This document shows positions 24,635 to 33,773 of a DNA stretch of 64,000 bases, in pieces. The DNA lies in the NCBI GenBank assembly GCA_017523725.1, contig JAFWVY010000065.1, forward strand, positions 1 through 64,000. Direction: 5' to 3'. The first letter of the stretch is position 1; each line of letters opens with the position of its first letter. The translations under genes were made by a program, and so were the position numbers. The stretch comes from Bacteroidales bacterium (lineage in GTDB: Bacteria > Bacteroidota > Bacteroidia > Bacteroidales > UBA4181). The notes beneath the pieces were generated by a model that saw only the letters and a list, made by a program, of their open reading frames with translations, searched no databases and was not told the DNA's origin.

Positions 24635-26236
24635 ATGAGACGAATCATCTTCAGCATTCTGGTTGGCCTGCTTGCCGGGACATCCATGCTACTCAGCGCG
24701 GCGCAGCAGCCGTGGCTGCGTATCGAGAACGACCGTTTCTGGGACACTGCCGACGGGCAGCCCATCTTCAGCCAGGGCGGCGGTATCTTCAGGTTCAGCG
24801 ACCCGGCCACGGGCGAAGACCGTTACTATTGGTATGGCGTGGAGTATGAAGAATGTGCCAGATACCGTGAGAATCCGGCCGTGACGCTGCCGAACGCCAC
24901 GTTCCGTAATGTCACCTGCTACTCCTCGACCGACCTGGTCAACTGGCGTTTCGAGGCGAATGTCATGACGCCGGCCGAGGCCTTCGCCAACGGCCGTCGC
25001 ACGTGGGTCGGCCGCCTGGGCGTGGCATACATCCCCGAAGTAAAGAAATATGCCATGGTGGTGCAGAACGGCTCCGTGGTGATGATTGCGCTGAGCGACA
25101 CGCCGACGGGCACCTTCACGGAGCACCAGAAAATCAACATGACATCGCGTATCGGCACCAGCAATACCGGCGACCAGACGGTATTCACGGATTACGACAC
25201 CGGCAAGTCGTATCTTATCTGCTCCTATGGCAGCGGTCGCAGCAGGGCCTATGTGGCCGAGATCGGCCTTTGCGACGACGGCAAGGTCGGCCTCAAGACC
25301 TGCGTCGAAGTGTTCCGCGGTGCGGGCCGCGAGGGCAACTGCATGTTCAAGTACAAGAACCAGTATTACCTGTGCGCATCGAATCTGTACGGCTGGGACT
25401 GTTCGTATGCCTACTATCTGGTGGCTGATGATATTTACGGACCGTATCTGCCGAAGAACGACATGCAGGTGATGCCGGGCTGCGGCTACGATTTCGCCCA
25501 TGTCACGCAGACGGGTTTCTTCTACACGCTGAAGGGCAGCAAGCAGGAGACGGTGATCTATTGCGGCGACCGTTGGTGCGACTTCGCCGGCAACGGGCTC
25601 GGCTACAACCAGTGGGTGCCGCTGTCATTCGAAGCGGACGACCGTACGCCGCACTTCAATTCACTGCACGCCTGGGAATTGAACCCGGAGACGGGCGAAT
25701 GGCGGGTGGCCCGCGACAACAACTATGTGCTGAACGGTTCGTTCGAGGCCGACCGCCGGCCGATCCCTGAGCCGACGAAGCCGCGGCAGGATACGCTGAT
25801 CGGCTGGAACACGGTTGTCGTCAAAGGCAGCATTGTCAGTGCGGACGAAAAGGATACGCCGTACCTGAATTACCTCAATACAGAGGAAGACCGCCACCAT
25901 GTGGTTGGCGAGAAGAGCCTGCTTATCAACGACCACCAGCCGTTCGAACGCAGGGTCAGCCAGACGCTGACGCCCTCTGAATACATTCCGTTGCCGAAAG
26001 GCAACTATGTGTTGCGGCTGAAAACACGCAACAAGGGTGGATTCTCCACATTGAAGGTGTTTGCTGAGAGCGGCGGAAAACGGGTGGAGCAGGCGTTGCC
26101 CGGCCCCGGCGAGGCATGGCAGGAGGTGACGCTGCCGGTCAAGGTGGACGGCCGCAAGGTCCGCTATGGTTTCGAGGCGGTGGGAGATGCCGGCGCCTGG
26201 TGCGTGGTGGACGATATTTCACTCATACGCAAATAA
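24635..26236 (+). CDS. GH43-like beta-propeller glycosidase with C-terminal jelly roll
   Basis: Exported protein of 533 residues with signal peptide ending about SAAQ. Residues about 30-340 look like a five-bladed propeller of the GH43 type: FSQGGGIFRF, YYWYGVEYEE, the repeated blade motif CYSSTDLVNWRFE, TGDQTVFTDYDTGKSYL and GPYLPKND. The opening and WYGVE resemble the galactan exo-beta-1,3-galactosidase group of GH43. Residues about 365-533 (NGSFEADRRP onward to VVDDISLIRK) form a carbohydrate-binding-like jelly roll. The subfamily and bond cut are not certain. It is translated almost directly after GH35 (one base gap) and is followed by GH28 after 21 bases. Confidence 0.75.
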   Translation: MRRIIFSILVGLLAGTSMLLSAAQQPWLRIENDRFWDTADGQPIFSQGGGIFRFSDPATGEDRYYWYGVEYEECARYRENPAVTLPNATFRNVTCYSSTDLVNWRFEANVMTPAEAFANGRRTWVGRLGVAYIPEVKKYAMVVQNGSVVMIALSDTPTGTFTEHQKINMTSRIGTSNTGDQTVFTDYDTGKSYLICSYGSGRSRAYVAEIGLCDDGKVGLKTCVEVFRGAGREGNCMFKYKNQYYLCASNLYGWDCSYAYYLVADDIYGPYLPKNDMQVMPGCGYDFAHVTQTGFFYTLKGSKQETVIYCGDRWCDFAGNGLGYNQWVPLSFEADDRTPHFNSLHAWELNPETGEWRVARDNNYVLNGSFEADRRPIPEPTKPRQDTLIGWNTVVVKGSIVSADEKDTPYLNYLNTEEDRHHVVGEKSLLINDHQPFERRVSQTLTPSEYIPLPKGNYVLRLKTRNKGGFSTLKVFAESGGKRVEQALPGPGEAWQEVTLPVKVDGRKVRYGFEAVGDAGAWCVVDDISLIRK

Positions 26237-26257
26237 TTATCACTTAACGTTATACTG

Positions 26258-27658
26258 ATGAAAAAGAATCTTTTCAAACTGATGGCGGCGGGACTCGTGC
26301 TGCTGCTGGCTTTCACGGGTTCGTGTACGAAGACGCCCACACCGTGGGACGAAATGGAGGAAGTGCTGGCGCGGATCGTGCCGCCGACATTCCCCGACAA
26401 GGATTTTCTGATTACCGACTATTATGACGGGACCGATTCGCTCTACACATCGGCCATCCATGCGGCCATCGCGGATTGTTCTGCGAAGGGCGGCGGCCGT
26501 GTCGTGGTGCCGGCGGGCACCTGGCTGACCGGTCCGGTCCGGCTGCAGTCGAATGTCAATCTGTATCTGGCAGAGGGTGCCACGCTGCTGTTTGCCGACG
26601 ACATCGATCTTTACGATTTTGTGCTGACACACTGGGAAGGCATCGAATGCTACAATGTGCAGCCGCTGGTCTATGCGGCCGATGCGGAAAACATCGCCGT
26701 CACGGGCAAAGGGATCCTCGACGGCCAGGCCGGTCCGAACAACTGGTTCGGTCCGCTGACACGCGGATACATGCGCGAGGACGGTCGTTTCGTCACCGGC
26801 AAGACGCTGCTTTACGAGTGGGTTGCCAACGAAACGCCGCTGGAGGAACGTCATCTCACGAAGGCCTGCCCGGCACGTCCGCAGACCATCAATTTCATGA
26901 ACTGCCGCAATATTCTGCTCGAAGACTTCACGATCCACCGTTCGCCGTTCTGGGACATCCATCCGGTGTTCTGCACCAATGTGACGCTGCGCAGGGTCAC
27001 GATGGACAGCCATATGGGCAACAACGACGGCTGCGATCCGGAGTGCTGTACTGACGTGCTGTTTGATGCCTGCATCTTCGATACCGGCGATGACTGCATC
27101 GCCATCAAGTCGGGCCGTGATGCCGACGGTCGCCGCTGGGCCACGCCGTCGAGCAATATCATCGTGCGCGACTGTGTGATGCGCGACGGCCATGCCGGAG
27201 TGGCTATCGGCAGCGAGATCAGCGGCGGGTTCAAGAATCTGTGGGTGGAGAACTGCGAGATGAATTCGCCCAACCTGCAGCGCATCATCCGCATCAAGTC
27301 GAACCCGCAGCGCGGCGGCTCTGTGTCGAACATCAACGCCCGCAACATCACGGTGGGCGAATGCGACCGGGCCATCCTGGGCATCGAACTGACCTACGGC
27401 CGTACTTATACTGGTCCTTATCCGCTGGACTTCAGAGATATCACCATTGAAAACGTCACCAGCAAGAAGAGCCGTTACGTGGTGCATGTCGATGGCACCG
27501 ACGATGCGGTAGGTGTCCGGAACATCACCTTCCGCAACTGCGACATCAACGGGGTCACCGAGAAGGAACTCAGCCATATCGTCGGCGCGGAGAACGTGGT
27601 GTTCGAAAACGTCAAGGTCAACGGAGAACCTTATACCTGGACGCCGCCCGAGAAATAA
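26258..27658 (+). CDS. Polygalacturonase-type GH28, lipoprotein
   Basis: Inverting beta-helix hydrolase of 466 residues that cuts galacturonan or rhamnogalacturonan. A lipoprotein signal (LVLLLAFTGSC, Cys near 23) anchors it. All GH28 motifs are present: NNDGCDPE (NxD, about 255), FDTGDDCIAIKSG (DD, about 276), GHAGVAIGSEISGG (GH, about 310) and RIKSNPQRGG (RIK, about 346). Last gene of the pectin operon. Whether it prefers homogalacturonan or RG-I, and endo- or exo-action, cannot be read from motifs alone; the position next to CE8 favours demethylated homogalacturonan. Confidence 0.9.
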   Translation: MKKNLFKLMAAGLVLLLAFTGSCTKTPTPWDEMEEVLARIVPPTFPDKDFLITDYYDGTDSLYTSAIHAAIADCSAKGGGRVVVPAGTWLTGPVRLQSNVNLYLAEGATLLFADDIDLYDFVLTHWEGIECYNVQPLVYAADAENIAVTGKGILDGQAGPNNWFGPLTRGYMREDGRFVTGKTLLYEWVANETPLEERHLTKACPARPQTINFMNCRNILLEDFTIHRSPFWDIHPVFCTNVTLRRVTMDSHMGNNDGCDPECCTDVLFDACIFDTGDDCIAIKSGRDADGRRWATPSSNIIVRDCVMRDGHAGVAIGSEISGGFKNLWVENCEMNSPNLQRIIRIKSNPQRGGSVSNINARNITVGECDRAILGIELTYGRTYTGPYPLDFRDITIENVTSKKSRYVVHVDGTDDAVGVRNITFRNCDINGVTEKELSHIVGAENVVFENVKVNGEPYTWTPPEK

Positions 27659-27718
27659 AGGCCGTCTTTTGTCAAATCTGGTGCGGCCGCCATGGCTGCA
27701 CCGTTCAGTCTTATACCG

Positions 27719-28462
27719 ATGGAAACGATTTTTTCGCATCGCTCCATCCGCCGTTACCTGCCGGATGCGGTGGACGATGCCTTGCTCCAGAAAATACTGG
27801 AGGCGGGAACCCGGGCTTCGAATACCGGGAACATGCAGGTTTACAGTATCGTGGTGACACGTGATGCAGCATTGCGCCGGAAACTGTGGGAAGCGCACAT
27901 GCGGCAGGACATGGTGCTCGAAGCACCGGTGGTCTTGACGTTCTGTGCCGATGTGCATCGTTTCTCGGCCTGGTGCGAGATGAACGACGCCACGCCGGAC
28001 TATCATAATTTCCTATGGCTCTATACCGCATCGATCGATGCGGTGCTTGCCGCCCAGAATGTAGCCTTGGAGGCCGAAGCGAACGGACTGGGCATTTGTT
28101 ATCTGGGTACCACGAACTATGCGCCGGAAGAGATTATCGACATTCTGCAGTTGCCGCGCGGCGTGATGCCGGTTACGACCCTCGTGATGGGTTATCCGGC
28201 GCAGACGCCGCCGCTGACCGACCGCCTGCCGCTTGCGGCAGTGGTGCACGATGAAACGTACCAGGACTACACCGACGACACGCTCAGGGTGCTTTATGCG
28301 CGCCTGGAATCGTCGGAAGAGACCAAACGCCTGTTGGCCCTGCACGGGAAACAAAAAATAGCGCAAGTCTTTACGGACGTGCGCTATGCTTCAGACGGCA
28401 ACCGGGCGGCTTCGGCGGCATGCCTGAAGGCGCTCGTGCGTCAAGGGTTCCTTCCCGGTTAA
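27719..28462 (+). CDS. Nitroreductase-family NAD(P)H oxidoreductase
   Basis: FMN-dependent cytoplasmic flavoenzyme of 247 residues. [11 protein letters not shown] (about 5-15) binds FMN phosphate, ASNTGNMQ (about 34-41) is the second FMN segment, and GLGICYLGT plus LVMGYPA follow, with a C-terminal helical extension as in NfsA-like proteins. An in-frame ATG at 27692 would add nine residues; the inner start METIF matches family N-termini better. It is a single gene whose end overlaps aqpZ by four bases. Substrate unknown. Confidence 0.85.
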   Translation: METIFSHRSIRRYLPDAVDDALLQKILEAGTRASNTGNMQVYSIVVTRDAALRRKLWEAHMRQDMVLEAPVVLTFCADVHRFSAWCEMNDATPDYHNFLWLYTASIDAVLAAQNVALEAEANGLGICYLGTTNYAPEEIIDILQLPRGVMPVTTLVMGYPAQTPPLTDRLPLAAVVHDETYQDYTDDTLRVLYARLESSEETKRLLALHGKQKIAQVFTDVRYASDGNRAASAACLKALVRQGFLPG

Positions 28463-29151
28463 GCTTCTTCTTCGGGTGACAGACAACGATAGACCAGACC
28501 GGCCAGAATGGCGCCGATGATCGGGGCTACCCAGAAGAGCCACAGTTGGTCAATGGCCCATCCGCCGGCGAAAATCGCCTGCGAGGTGCTACGGGCGGGG
28601 TTGACGGACGTGTTCGTCACGGGAATGCTGATCAGGTGGATCAAGGTCAGGCAGAGACCGATGGCCAGACCGCCGAAGCCTTTCGGAGCTTTGCTGTGGG
28701 TTGCGCCCAGAATGACAATCAGGAAGATGAAGGTCATGACGATCTCGCATACCAGTGCTGCGCAGAGACCGTAACCTCCCGGGGAGTGCTCCCCGTAGCC
28801 GTTCGAGGCGAATCCGTCGGAAAGTGAAAAGCCGGATTTGCCGGAAGCAATGAGGTAAAGGATGGCGGCACCGGCGATGGCGCCGAGCACCTGCGCGATG
28901 ATGTAGGGCAGCAGTTCCTTTTTGTCGAAACGTCCGCCGACACACAGACCGACCGAAACGGCCGGATTCAGATGGCATCCGGAGATATGTCCGATGGCGT
29001 AGGCCATGGTCACGACCGTGAGACCGAAGGCGATGGCCACACCGGCGAAGCCGATGCCCAGTTCAGGATAAGCGGCGGCCAGCACAGCGCTGCCGCAACC
29101 GCCCAGCACCAGCCAGAGGGTGCCGATGAATTCTGCGACTAATTTTTTCAT
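28459..29151 (-). CDS. aqpZ: Aquaporin Z
   Basis: Inner-membrane water channel of 230 residues in the MIP family. Six membrane helices, two half-helix NPA motifs (GCHLNPAVS at about 58-66 and SVNPARS at about 183-189) and the selectivity arginine directly after the second NPA are visible. [17 protein letters not shown] at the N-terminus is typical of AqpZ. The wide orthodox-type spacing and absence of an aspartate after NPAR favour water rather than glycerol. Monocistronic, convergent with the nitroreductase gene. Confidence 0.92.
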   Translation of the reverse strand: MKKLVAEFIGTLWLVLGGCGSAVLAAAYPELGIGFAGVAIAFGLTVVTMAYAIGHISGCHLNPAVSVGLCVGGRFDKKELLPYIIAQVLGAIAGAAILYLIASGKSGFSLSDGFASNGYGEHSPGGYGLCAALVCEIVMTFIFLIVILGATHSKAPKGFGGLAIGLCLTLIHLISIPVTNTSVNPARSTSQAIFAGGWAIDQLWLFWVAPIIGAILAGLVYRCLSPEEEA

Positions 29152-29196
29152 GTGTCTATAAGTTTAGAGATAAGAGTCTGAGATATCTGCAGGTAT

Positions 29197-29646
29197 TTAC
29201 ACCCTGACTTTTACGACAATTTTCCTGACGTTTTCCGAACACGCGGCTACGCCCGGCTGGTGGGCGTCCTGTGGGAAATAGACTGCGAACAGACCCGGTT
29301 TGAGCAGGATGTAGTGAGCCGATTTGACCCGCAGGAATTCAATGTCGCGCTCGGCGATGTATCCTTCGGAATCGGTGCTTTCCGACATCGGTGCGAATCC
29401 CTGTTTCTCTTCGCCGGCCACGATGACCTGGATGTCGGCATATTTCCGGTGCGCTTCCCATTTAGCGTCTCCGACCGGTTTCGGGGCATAGGTGCTGACC
29501 AGTGCAAAGGCGTTGTCGCCGTCGATGTCGTGCCGGCCGATTTCCAGGGAACCGAGATCGGTATTCTTCAGGAACGCGAACGCTTTCTGAAAGGCTGGAC
29601 TGATGGCCGCGTAACAGTCGGTAAAAGAGAGTGCGTCAAAAATCAT
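29197..29646 (-). CDS. YhcH/YjgK/YiaL (DUF386) family protein
   Basis: Cupin-like beta-barrel protein of 149 residues. The ATG at 29646 (MIFDALSF) matches family starts, and a perfect -7 box lies 31 bases upstream of it. Motifs: ALVSTYAPKP, KWEAHRKYADIQVIVAGEE, DIEFLRV and FAVYFPQDAHQPG, whose histidines and glutamates probably bind metal. The family (including EbgC) is linked to sugar or sialic acid metabolism, perhaps as an anomerase. Monocistronic here, so no substrate can be inferred. Confidence 0.88.
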   Translation of the reverse strand: MIFDALSFTDCYAAISPAFQKAFAFLKNTDLGSLEIGRHDIDGDNAFALVSTYAPKPVGDAKWEAHRKYADIQVIVAGEEKQGFAPMSESTDSEGYIAERDIEFLRVKSAHYILLKPGLFAVYFPQDAHQPGVAACSENVRKIVVKVRV

Positions 29647-29676
29647 GATTTGGAATTTTAAGGTTGAAAATATGTC

Positions 29677-29684
29677 CAAATGTA
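29677..29684 (-). promoter_or_regulatory. -7 box for YhcH-type gene
   Basis: Minus strand TACATTTG, a perfect TAnnTTTG box, 31 bases before the ATG at 29646. The -33 element is weak. Confidence 0.5.
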
Positions 29685-29728
29685 CGGAAAAAAATGGAGT
29701 CCGTTAAAGATTTTTTCTAAAAAAAGTG

Positions 29729-29736
29729 TAGGTTTG
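29729..29736 (+). promoter_or_regulatory. -7 box for polyprenyl synthase gene
   Basis: TAGGTTTG matches TAnnTTTG and lies 19 bases before the ATG at 29755. It falls inside the longer open frame, which supports the later start. No -33 TTG is apparent. Confidence 0.45.
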
Positions 29737-29754
29737 TCGGCTTTCAGAGAGGAT

Positions 29755-30741
29755 ATGAGGACTATTGAAGATATCCGGGCGGCCGTCTCGTCGGAATTGT
29801 CCGCTTTCGAGCGCCAGATGGATGAGGCGATGTCGTCGCGCCAGCCTGAACTGGCGGCCGTGCTGGACTATATACGCAGTGCCCGTGGCAAGCGGCTGCG
29901 TCCGCTGCTGGTGCTGTTGTCGGCCGGAATGTTCGGTGACGTGACGGCGCAGGCGTACCATGCGGCCGTGATGATAGAAATGTTTCACACGGCGTCACTC
30001 GTGCATGACGATGTGGTGGACGGGGCTGACATGCGCCGTGGCCGGGCTGCCGTCCATGTGGCGTGGTCGCCCAAGGCGGCGGTGCTGCTGGGCGATTTTC
30101 TGCTGGCCCGGGCTCTGCAGCTGGCGGTGCAGTACCGCGAGTACGAGATGATGGAAGAGGCCTCGGCCGTGGTGGCTGCCATGAGCGAGGGCGAGATGCT
30201 GCAGCTGGAAAAGGCAGCGACGCTCGACATTACAGAAGAAGAATACTACCGGGTCATCTCGGCCAAGACGGCGGCTCTGCTGGCCATGTGTACGCGTTGG
30301 GGCACGACTGCGGCCGGGGGTGGTGCCGACGACACGGCCCGGATGCGCCGGTTCGGACATGCGCTGGGCATGGCGTTCCAGATCCGGGACGACCTGTTCG
30401 ACATCGCGCCGTCCACTGCGGCAGGTGTCATCGGCAAACCGACCGGCAACGACCTGCGTGAGAGAAAACTCACGCTGCCGGTCATACATGCGCTCCGGCA
30501 GGCTTCGCCGGAACGGCGGGAAGAACTGCTGCGGCTGTTGTCCAAAGGCGACGGACTGACAAATGAAGATGTAGTCTGCATAGCAACCGCGGTGACGGAA
30601 CTCGGTGGCGTGGCCTATGCCCGGCAGCGGATGGAAGCGTTCGCGGACGAAGCGGCCCGGGCACTGTCCTTCTACGAGGACCGCCCCGGGACCGGCCTGT
30701 TGCGGGATTTGTTGCAATATATCATTCACCGCGACTGCTGA
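29755..30741 (+). CDS. Polyprenyl (octaprenyl-type) diphosphate synthase
   Basis: Trans-prenyltransferase of 328 residues that extends an allylic diphosphate with isopentenyl diphosphate, giving the isoprenoid tail of menaquinone. GKRLRPLLVLLSA (about 43-55) binds substrate, the first aspartate-rich motif is HDDVVDGADMRRG (about 84-96) and the second is FQIRDDLFDI (about 210-219) followed by GKPTGNDLRERK. The start at 29755 is preferred over a longer frame that runs through the promoter. holB starts one base after the stop. Chain length of the product is not determinable by eye. Confidence 0.9.
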   Translation: MRTIEDIRAAVSSELSAFERQMDEAMSSRQPELAAVLDYIRSARGKRLRPLLVLLSAGMFGDVTAQAYHAAVMIEMFHTASLVHDDVVDGADMRRGRAAVHVAWSPKAAVLLGDFLLARALQLAVQYREYEMMEEASAVVAAMSEGEMLQLEKAATLDITEEEYYRVISAKTAALLAMCTRWGTTAAGGGADDTARMRRFGHALGMAFQIRDDLFDIAPSTAAGVIGKPTGNDLRERKLTLPVIHALRQASPERREELLRLLSKGDGLTNEDVVCIATAVTELGGVAYARQRMEAFADEAARALSFYEDRPGTGLLRDLLQYIIHRDC

Positions 30742-30742
30742 C

Positions 30743-31789
30743 ATGCAATTCAAGGACGTCATCGGCCACGAGACCCTGAAGTCCCGTCTGATCGCCTCGG
30801 TCCGGAGCGGCAGGATTCCTCATGCCCAGCTTTTCGCAGGCCCCGAGGAGGCGGGGACGTTGCCGCTGGCGCTGGCCTACGCGCAGTATCTGCAATGTCA
30901 GAACCGTACCGAAACCGATTCGTGCGGCCGCTGTCCTGCCTGCCTGCAGATGGCCGGCTACATGCATCCGGAGGTGCATTTCGTGTTTCCGGTCATCAAG
31001 GAACGGAGTGACAAGGCGGCCGTCAGCGATGACCGGCTCTCCGTGTGGCGTGAGGCGCTGCTTGCCAATCCCTACATGACGTACAACGACTGGATGGACC
31101 GCATCAAGGACGGAACGAAGCAGGGCGGCATCTTTGTGGAGGAAAGTGCGGCGTTATTGCGCAAACTGGCCTTTGCCGCTTCGGAGAAGAGTTACAAGAT
31201 TGTCATTCTGTGGATGGCCGACCGGATGGGACAGGCCACATCGAACAAACTGCTCAAATTATTGGAGGAGCCGTCCGAGAAGACAGTGTTCCTGCTGACG
31301 ACGCCGTCGCCGCAGGATCTGCTGCCGACGGTGTTGTCGCGCATGCAGACGGTCCGGGTGCCGCTGGAAAAGGGACGTCACCGCGCCGGTGCGGGCGAAA
31401 AGACCTGCTTCGACAGTTTCGTCACCATGATGCGGACTGCTTACATGGCCTTCAGCGGGAATCCGGTGAAGAACGAGATGCAGCATTTGTTCGACTGGGC
31501 GGCCGGTATGGCGCAGCTGTCCCGCGATGAGCAGAAAACCTATCTGATGTATGCGCTGCGCATGATCCGCGAGAGTTATCTCATTACGATGGGCATGGCT
31601 TCCATGACCGACCTTTCGCCGGAGGAGCAGGCGTTTGTGGCGCGTTTCGCCCCATTCGTCAACAGCCGCAATGTGGAGGATATCGCCGGACTTTTGAATA
31701 CGGCCTGTGCACATATCGAGATGAACGGCAACCAGTCGCTGGTTTTTTTTGACACCGGATTGCAATTGGCTGTCTGTTTGCACCGATAA
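30743..31789 (+). CDS. holB: DNA polymerase III delta' subunit
   Basis: Clamp-loader subunit of 348 residues. MQFKDVIGHETLKSRLIASV and GRIPHAQLFAGPEEAG are typical of delta'; the P-loop lacks the GKT, as expected for delta', which does not hydrolyse ATP. A zinc module follows (CQNRTETDSCGRCPACLQM, four cysteines at about 52-67), then HPEVHFVFPV, and KLLKLLEEPSEKTVFLLTT (about 170-188). The start is set by the previous stop codon and the family N-terminus. It is followed by ricT, an arrangement common in Bacteroidota, where ricT is often adjacent. Confidence 0.88.
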   Translation: MQFKDVIGHETLKSRLIASVRSGRIPHAQLFAGPEEAGTLPLALAYAQYLQCQNRTETDSCGRCPACLQMAGYMHPEVHFVFPVIKERSDKAAVSDDRLSVWREALLANPYMTYNDWMDRIKDGTKQGGIFVEESAALLRKLAFAASEKSYKIVILWMADRMGQATSNKLLKLLEEPSEKTVFLLTTPSPQDLLPTVLSRMQTVRVPLEKGRHRAGAGEKTCFDSFVTMMRTAYMAFSGNPVKNEMQHLFDWAAGMAQLSRDEQKTYLMYALRMIRESYLITMGMASMTDLSPEEQAFVARFAPFVNSRNVEDIAGLLNTACAHIEMNGNQSLVFFDTGLQLAVCLHR

Positions 31790-31795
31790 TTTCCT

Positions 31796-31803
31796 TATCT
31801 TTG
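31796..31803 (+). promoter_or_regulatory. -7 box upstream of ricT
   Basis: TATCTTTG, perfect -7 box, 45 bases before the ricT ATG and just after the holB stop. TTTG upstream (31777-31780) is only 15 bases away, shorter than usual. Confidence 0.5.
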
Positions 31804-31848
31804 ACATTTGGCGCAGACCGGTCTGGCCTGTGCGAAAACGAGCAACCG

Positions 31849-33279
31849 ATGAACGACAACATATCAGAGAGCCGCGGTACGTTCAACAGCATGGACGCTT
31901 CGGGTGAGAACATCATCGTCGCGCCCGACACCGGGGCCAACAAACTCAATGTGACCAACTGGCTGGAGGGGATTCCGGGTACGGAAAACCTCTGCGACGT
32001 GGTGGAGGTCCGTTTCAAGAACACCCGCAAGGGATATTATGCCACTGTGAACAAACTGCCGCTCTCCAAGGGCGACGTGGTGGCGGTCGAAGCATCGCCG
32101 GGTCACGACATCGGTGTCGTGTCGCTCGTCGGTCCGCTGGTCCGCCTGCAGATGAAGAAGAACGGCGTGAACGAGCCGGAGGCAGCGCTGAAGAAGATTT
32201 ACCGCAAGGCCAAACCTGTCGATTTCGAAAAATGGTATCAGGCCGTGGCGCTGGAACATGACACGATGCTCCGGGCACGCCAGCTGGCCGCCTCGCTGAA
32301 TCTGAGCATGAAAATCAGTGATGTGGAGTACCAGGGCGACAAGACCAAAGCCATTTTCTACTATATATCGGACGACCGGGTTGATTTCAGGGAACTTATC
32401 AAACTCTACGCCGACGCCTTCAAGGTCCGTATCGAGATGAAACAGATCGGGGCGCGTCAGGAAGCGGGCCGCGTGGGAAGCATCGGGTCGTGCGGCCGGG
32501 CGCTGTGCTGCGCTTCGTGGATGTCGAACTTCGTGTCGGTTTCGACCAGTGCGGCGCGCTACCAGGACATTTCGCTCAATCCACAGAAACTCGCCGGCCA
32601 GTGCGGCAAGCTGAAATGCTGCCTCAACTATGAGCTCAAGAGTTACGTGGATGCCCAGAAGGAATACCCGAGCACGTCTGTCGTACTCGAAACGGAGGCC
32701 GGTCCGGCGTATCATCGCAAGACCGACGTGTTCCGCCGTCTGATGTGGTATTCGTACCGCAAGGATGCCGAGGCAACCGACTTGATTCCGCTGGATGTGG
32801 ATACGGTGAAGGAAATCATCGCCATGAACAAGAAGGGCATCAAGGCACCGGAACTGATTTCTTCGCTGGTCGATGAGAACGAGGAACTGGGCTACTTGAA
32901 TGCGGCCGGTGAGGACAGCATCTCGCGGTTTGAGGAAAAACGCAAGAAAAAGAAGAAAAAGAAACGTGGGCCCGAAGCGTCGGCCGGAGACCGGAGTGCC
33001 CGGCCGGCCGGACAGAACGGGCCGTCTCAGAATGCGGGCGGCGCACCGTCCGACGGCCGCCGTGGCGGTCCGCAACCACAACGCGGGGACAGTCGTCCGA
33101 ACGGCAACCGCTCCCGTCACAAAGGCCCCAGACCCGGCGGCCCGAACGGACAGGGAGGCCAGAACCGTCCGAATAATCCCAACGGACAGAATCGTCAGCG
33201 CAACGCCGGCGGTCAGAACGGTCAGAACGGTCAGAACCGGCCGGCCGGCACGCCGCCGTCCCAAAGTCAGCAGGCATGA
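31849..33279 (+). CDS. ricT: RicT/YaaT-type PSP1 domain protein with Asn/Gly/Gln tail
   Basis: Homologue of Bacillus RicT (YaaT), part of an iron-sulfur complex that affects RNA processing there. The 476 residues contain the PSP1 core (YATVNKLPLSKGDVVAVEA, about 64-82, and FKVRIEMKQIGARQEAGRVG, about 190-210) and the cysteine-rich signature CGRALCCASW (about 214-223) with KLKCCLNYEL (about 252-261). After about 385 the sequence becomes a disordered basic then Asn/Gln/Gly/Pro-rich tail of roughly 90 residues with repeated GQN units, absent from Bacillus RicT. Its stop overlaps the gldH start (ATGA). The role in Bacteroidota is not established. Confidence 0.88.
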   Translation: MNDNISESRGTFNSMDASGENIIVAPDTGANKLNVTNWLEGIPGTENLCDVVEVRFKNTRKGYYATVNKLPLSKGDVVAVEASPGHDIGVVSLVGPLVRLQMKKNGVNEPEAALKKIYRKAKPVDFEKWYQAVALEHDTMLRARQLAASLNLSMKISDVEYQGDKTKAIFYYISDDRVDFRELIKLYADAFKVRIEMKQIGARQEAGRVGSIGSCGRALCCASWMSNFVSVSTSAARYQDISLNPQKLAGQCGKLKCCLNYELKSYVDAQKEYPSTSVVLETEAGPAYHRKTDVFRRLMWYSYRKDAEATDLIPLDVDTVKEIIAMNKKGIKAPELISSLVDENEELGYLNAAGEDSISRFEEKRKKKKKKKRGPEASAGDRSARPAGQNGPSQNAGGAPSDGRRGGPQPQRGDSRPNGNRSRHKGPRPGGPNGQGGQNRPNNPNGQNRQRNAGGQNGQNGQNRPAGTPPSQSQQA

Positions 33280-33773
33280 TGATGCACAGGTGGACAGCCA
33301 CTGCCGTGAAATGCTGTGCAGCCGTGTGGCTGTGCGGTGTGGTTGCGTGCAGTACCGACAGGAACGAGTGGGGCGAGATGACGCGGATTTCCGGGTCGTC
33401 ATGGCATGTCAACGAGCCGGTACGGATTGCGCTGCCGGTGACCGATTCCCTGTCAGCCTATAACCTGTCGGTTCATGTGCGTCACAACAGCACCTACCGC
33501 TACGCCAATATGTGGGTATTCGTCTCGGTCTATACGCCCGACGGCGTACTGTGGCGCAGGGACACCGTCGATCTGGCCCTCGCTTCAGCCGACGGCCGGT
33601 GGCTAGGCAAAGGCTGGGGCGACCTTTACGCGGTCGAAGCACCGTTCGGAGCGGAACGGATTCTGTTCCCGGTCTGCGGTACCTGGCGTTTCAGCGTGGA
33701 ACAAGGCATGCGTGAGCAGTCGCTGCGCGGTGTGCACGACGTGGGCATCCGCATGGTCAAAAGCCGGCCGTAA
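33276..33773 (+). CDS. gldH: GldH-family lipoprotein
   Basis: Gliding-motility lipoprotein family member of 165 residues. The signal has WLCGVVAC with the lipid-modified Cys near 25. The mature part is a compact beta domain with YNLSVHVRHNSTYRYANMW (about 61-79), the GldH hallmark, and a conserved G-W-G-D segment (GKGWGDLYAVEAPF). In Flavobacterium GldH is needed for gliding. In non-gliding Bacteroidales it persists, often beside ricT as here, with unclear role. Start codon overlaps the ricT stop; stop overlaps the uvrC start, so the three are translationally coupled. Confidence 0.85.
   Translation: MMMHRWTATAVKCCAAVWLCGVVACSTDRNEWGEMTRISGSSWHVNEPVRIALPVTDSLSAYNLSVHVRHNSTYRYANMWVFVSVYTPDGVLWRRDTVDLALASADGRWLGKGWGDLYAVEAPFGAERILFPVCGTWRFSVEQGMREQSLRGVHDVGIRMVKSRP

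Noticed and set aside
26240-28006. Antisense open frame of 588 codons opposite GH28 and nitroreductase genes
   Set aside because: Shadow frame over two well-identified genes; no recognisable motif.
31864-33402. Antisense open frame of 512 codons opposite ricT
   Set aside because: Mirrors the low-complexity ricT sequence; ricT, gldH and uvrC overlaps show that the plus strand is coding.
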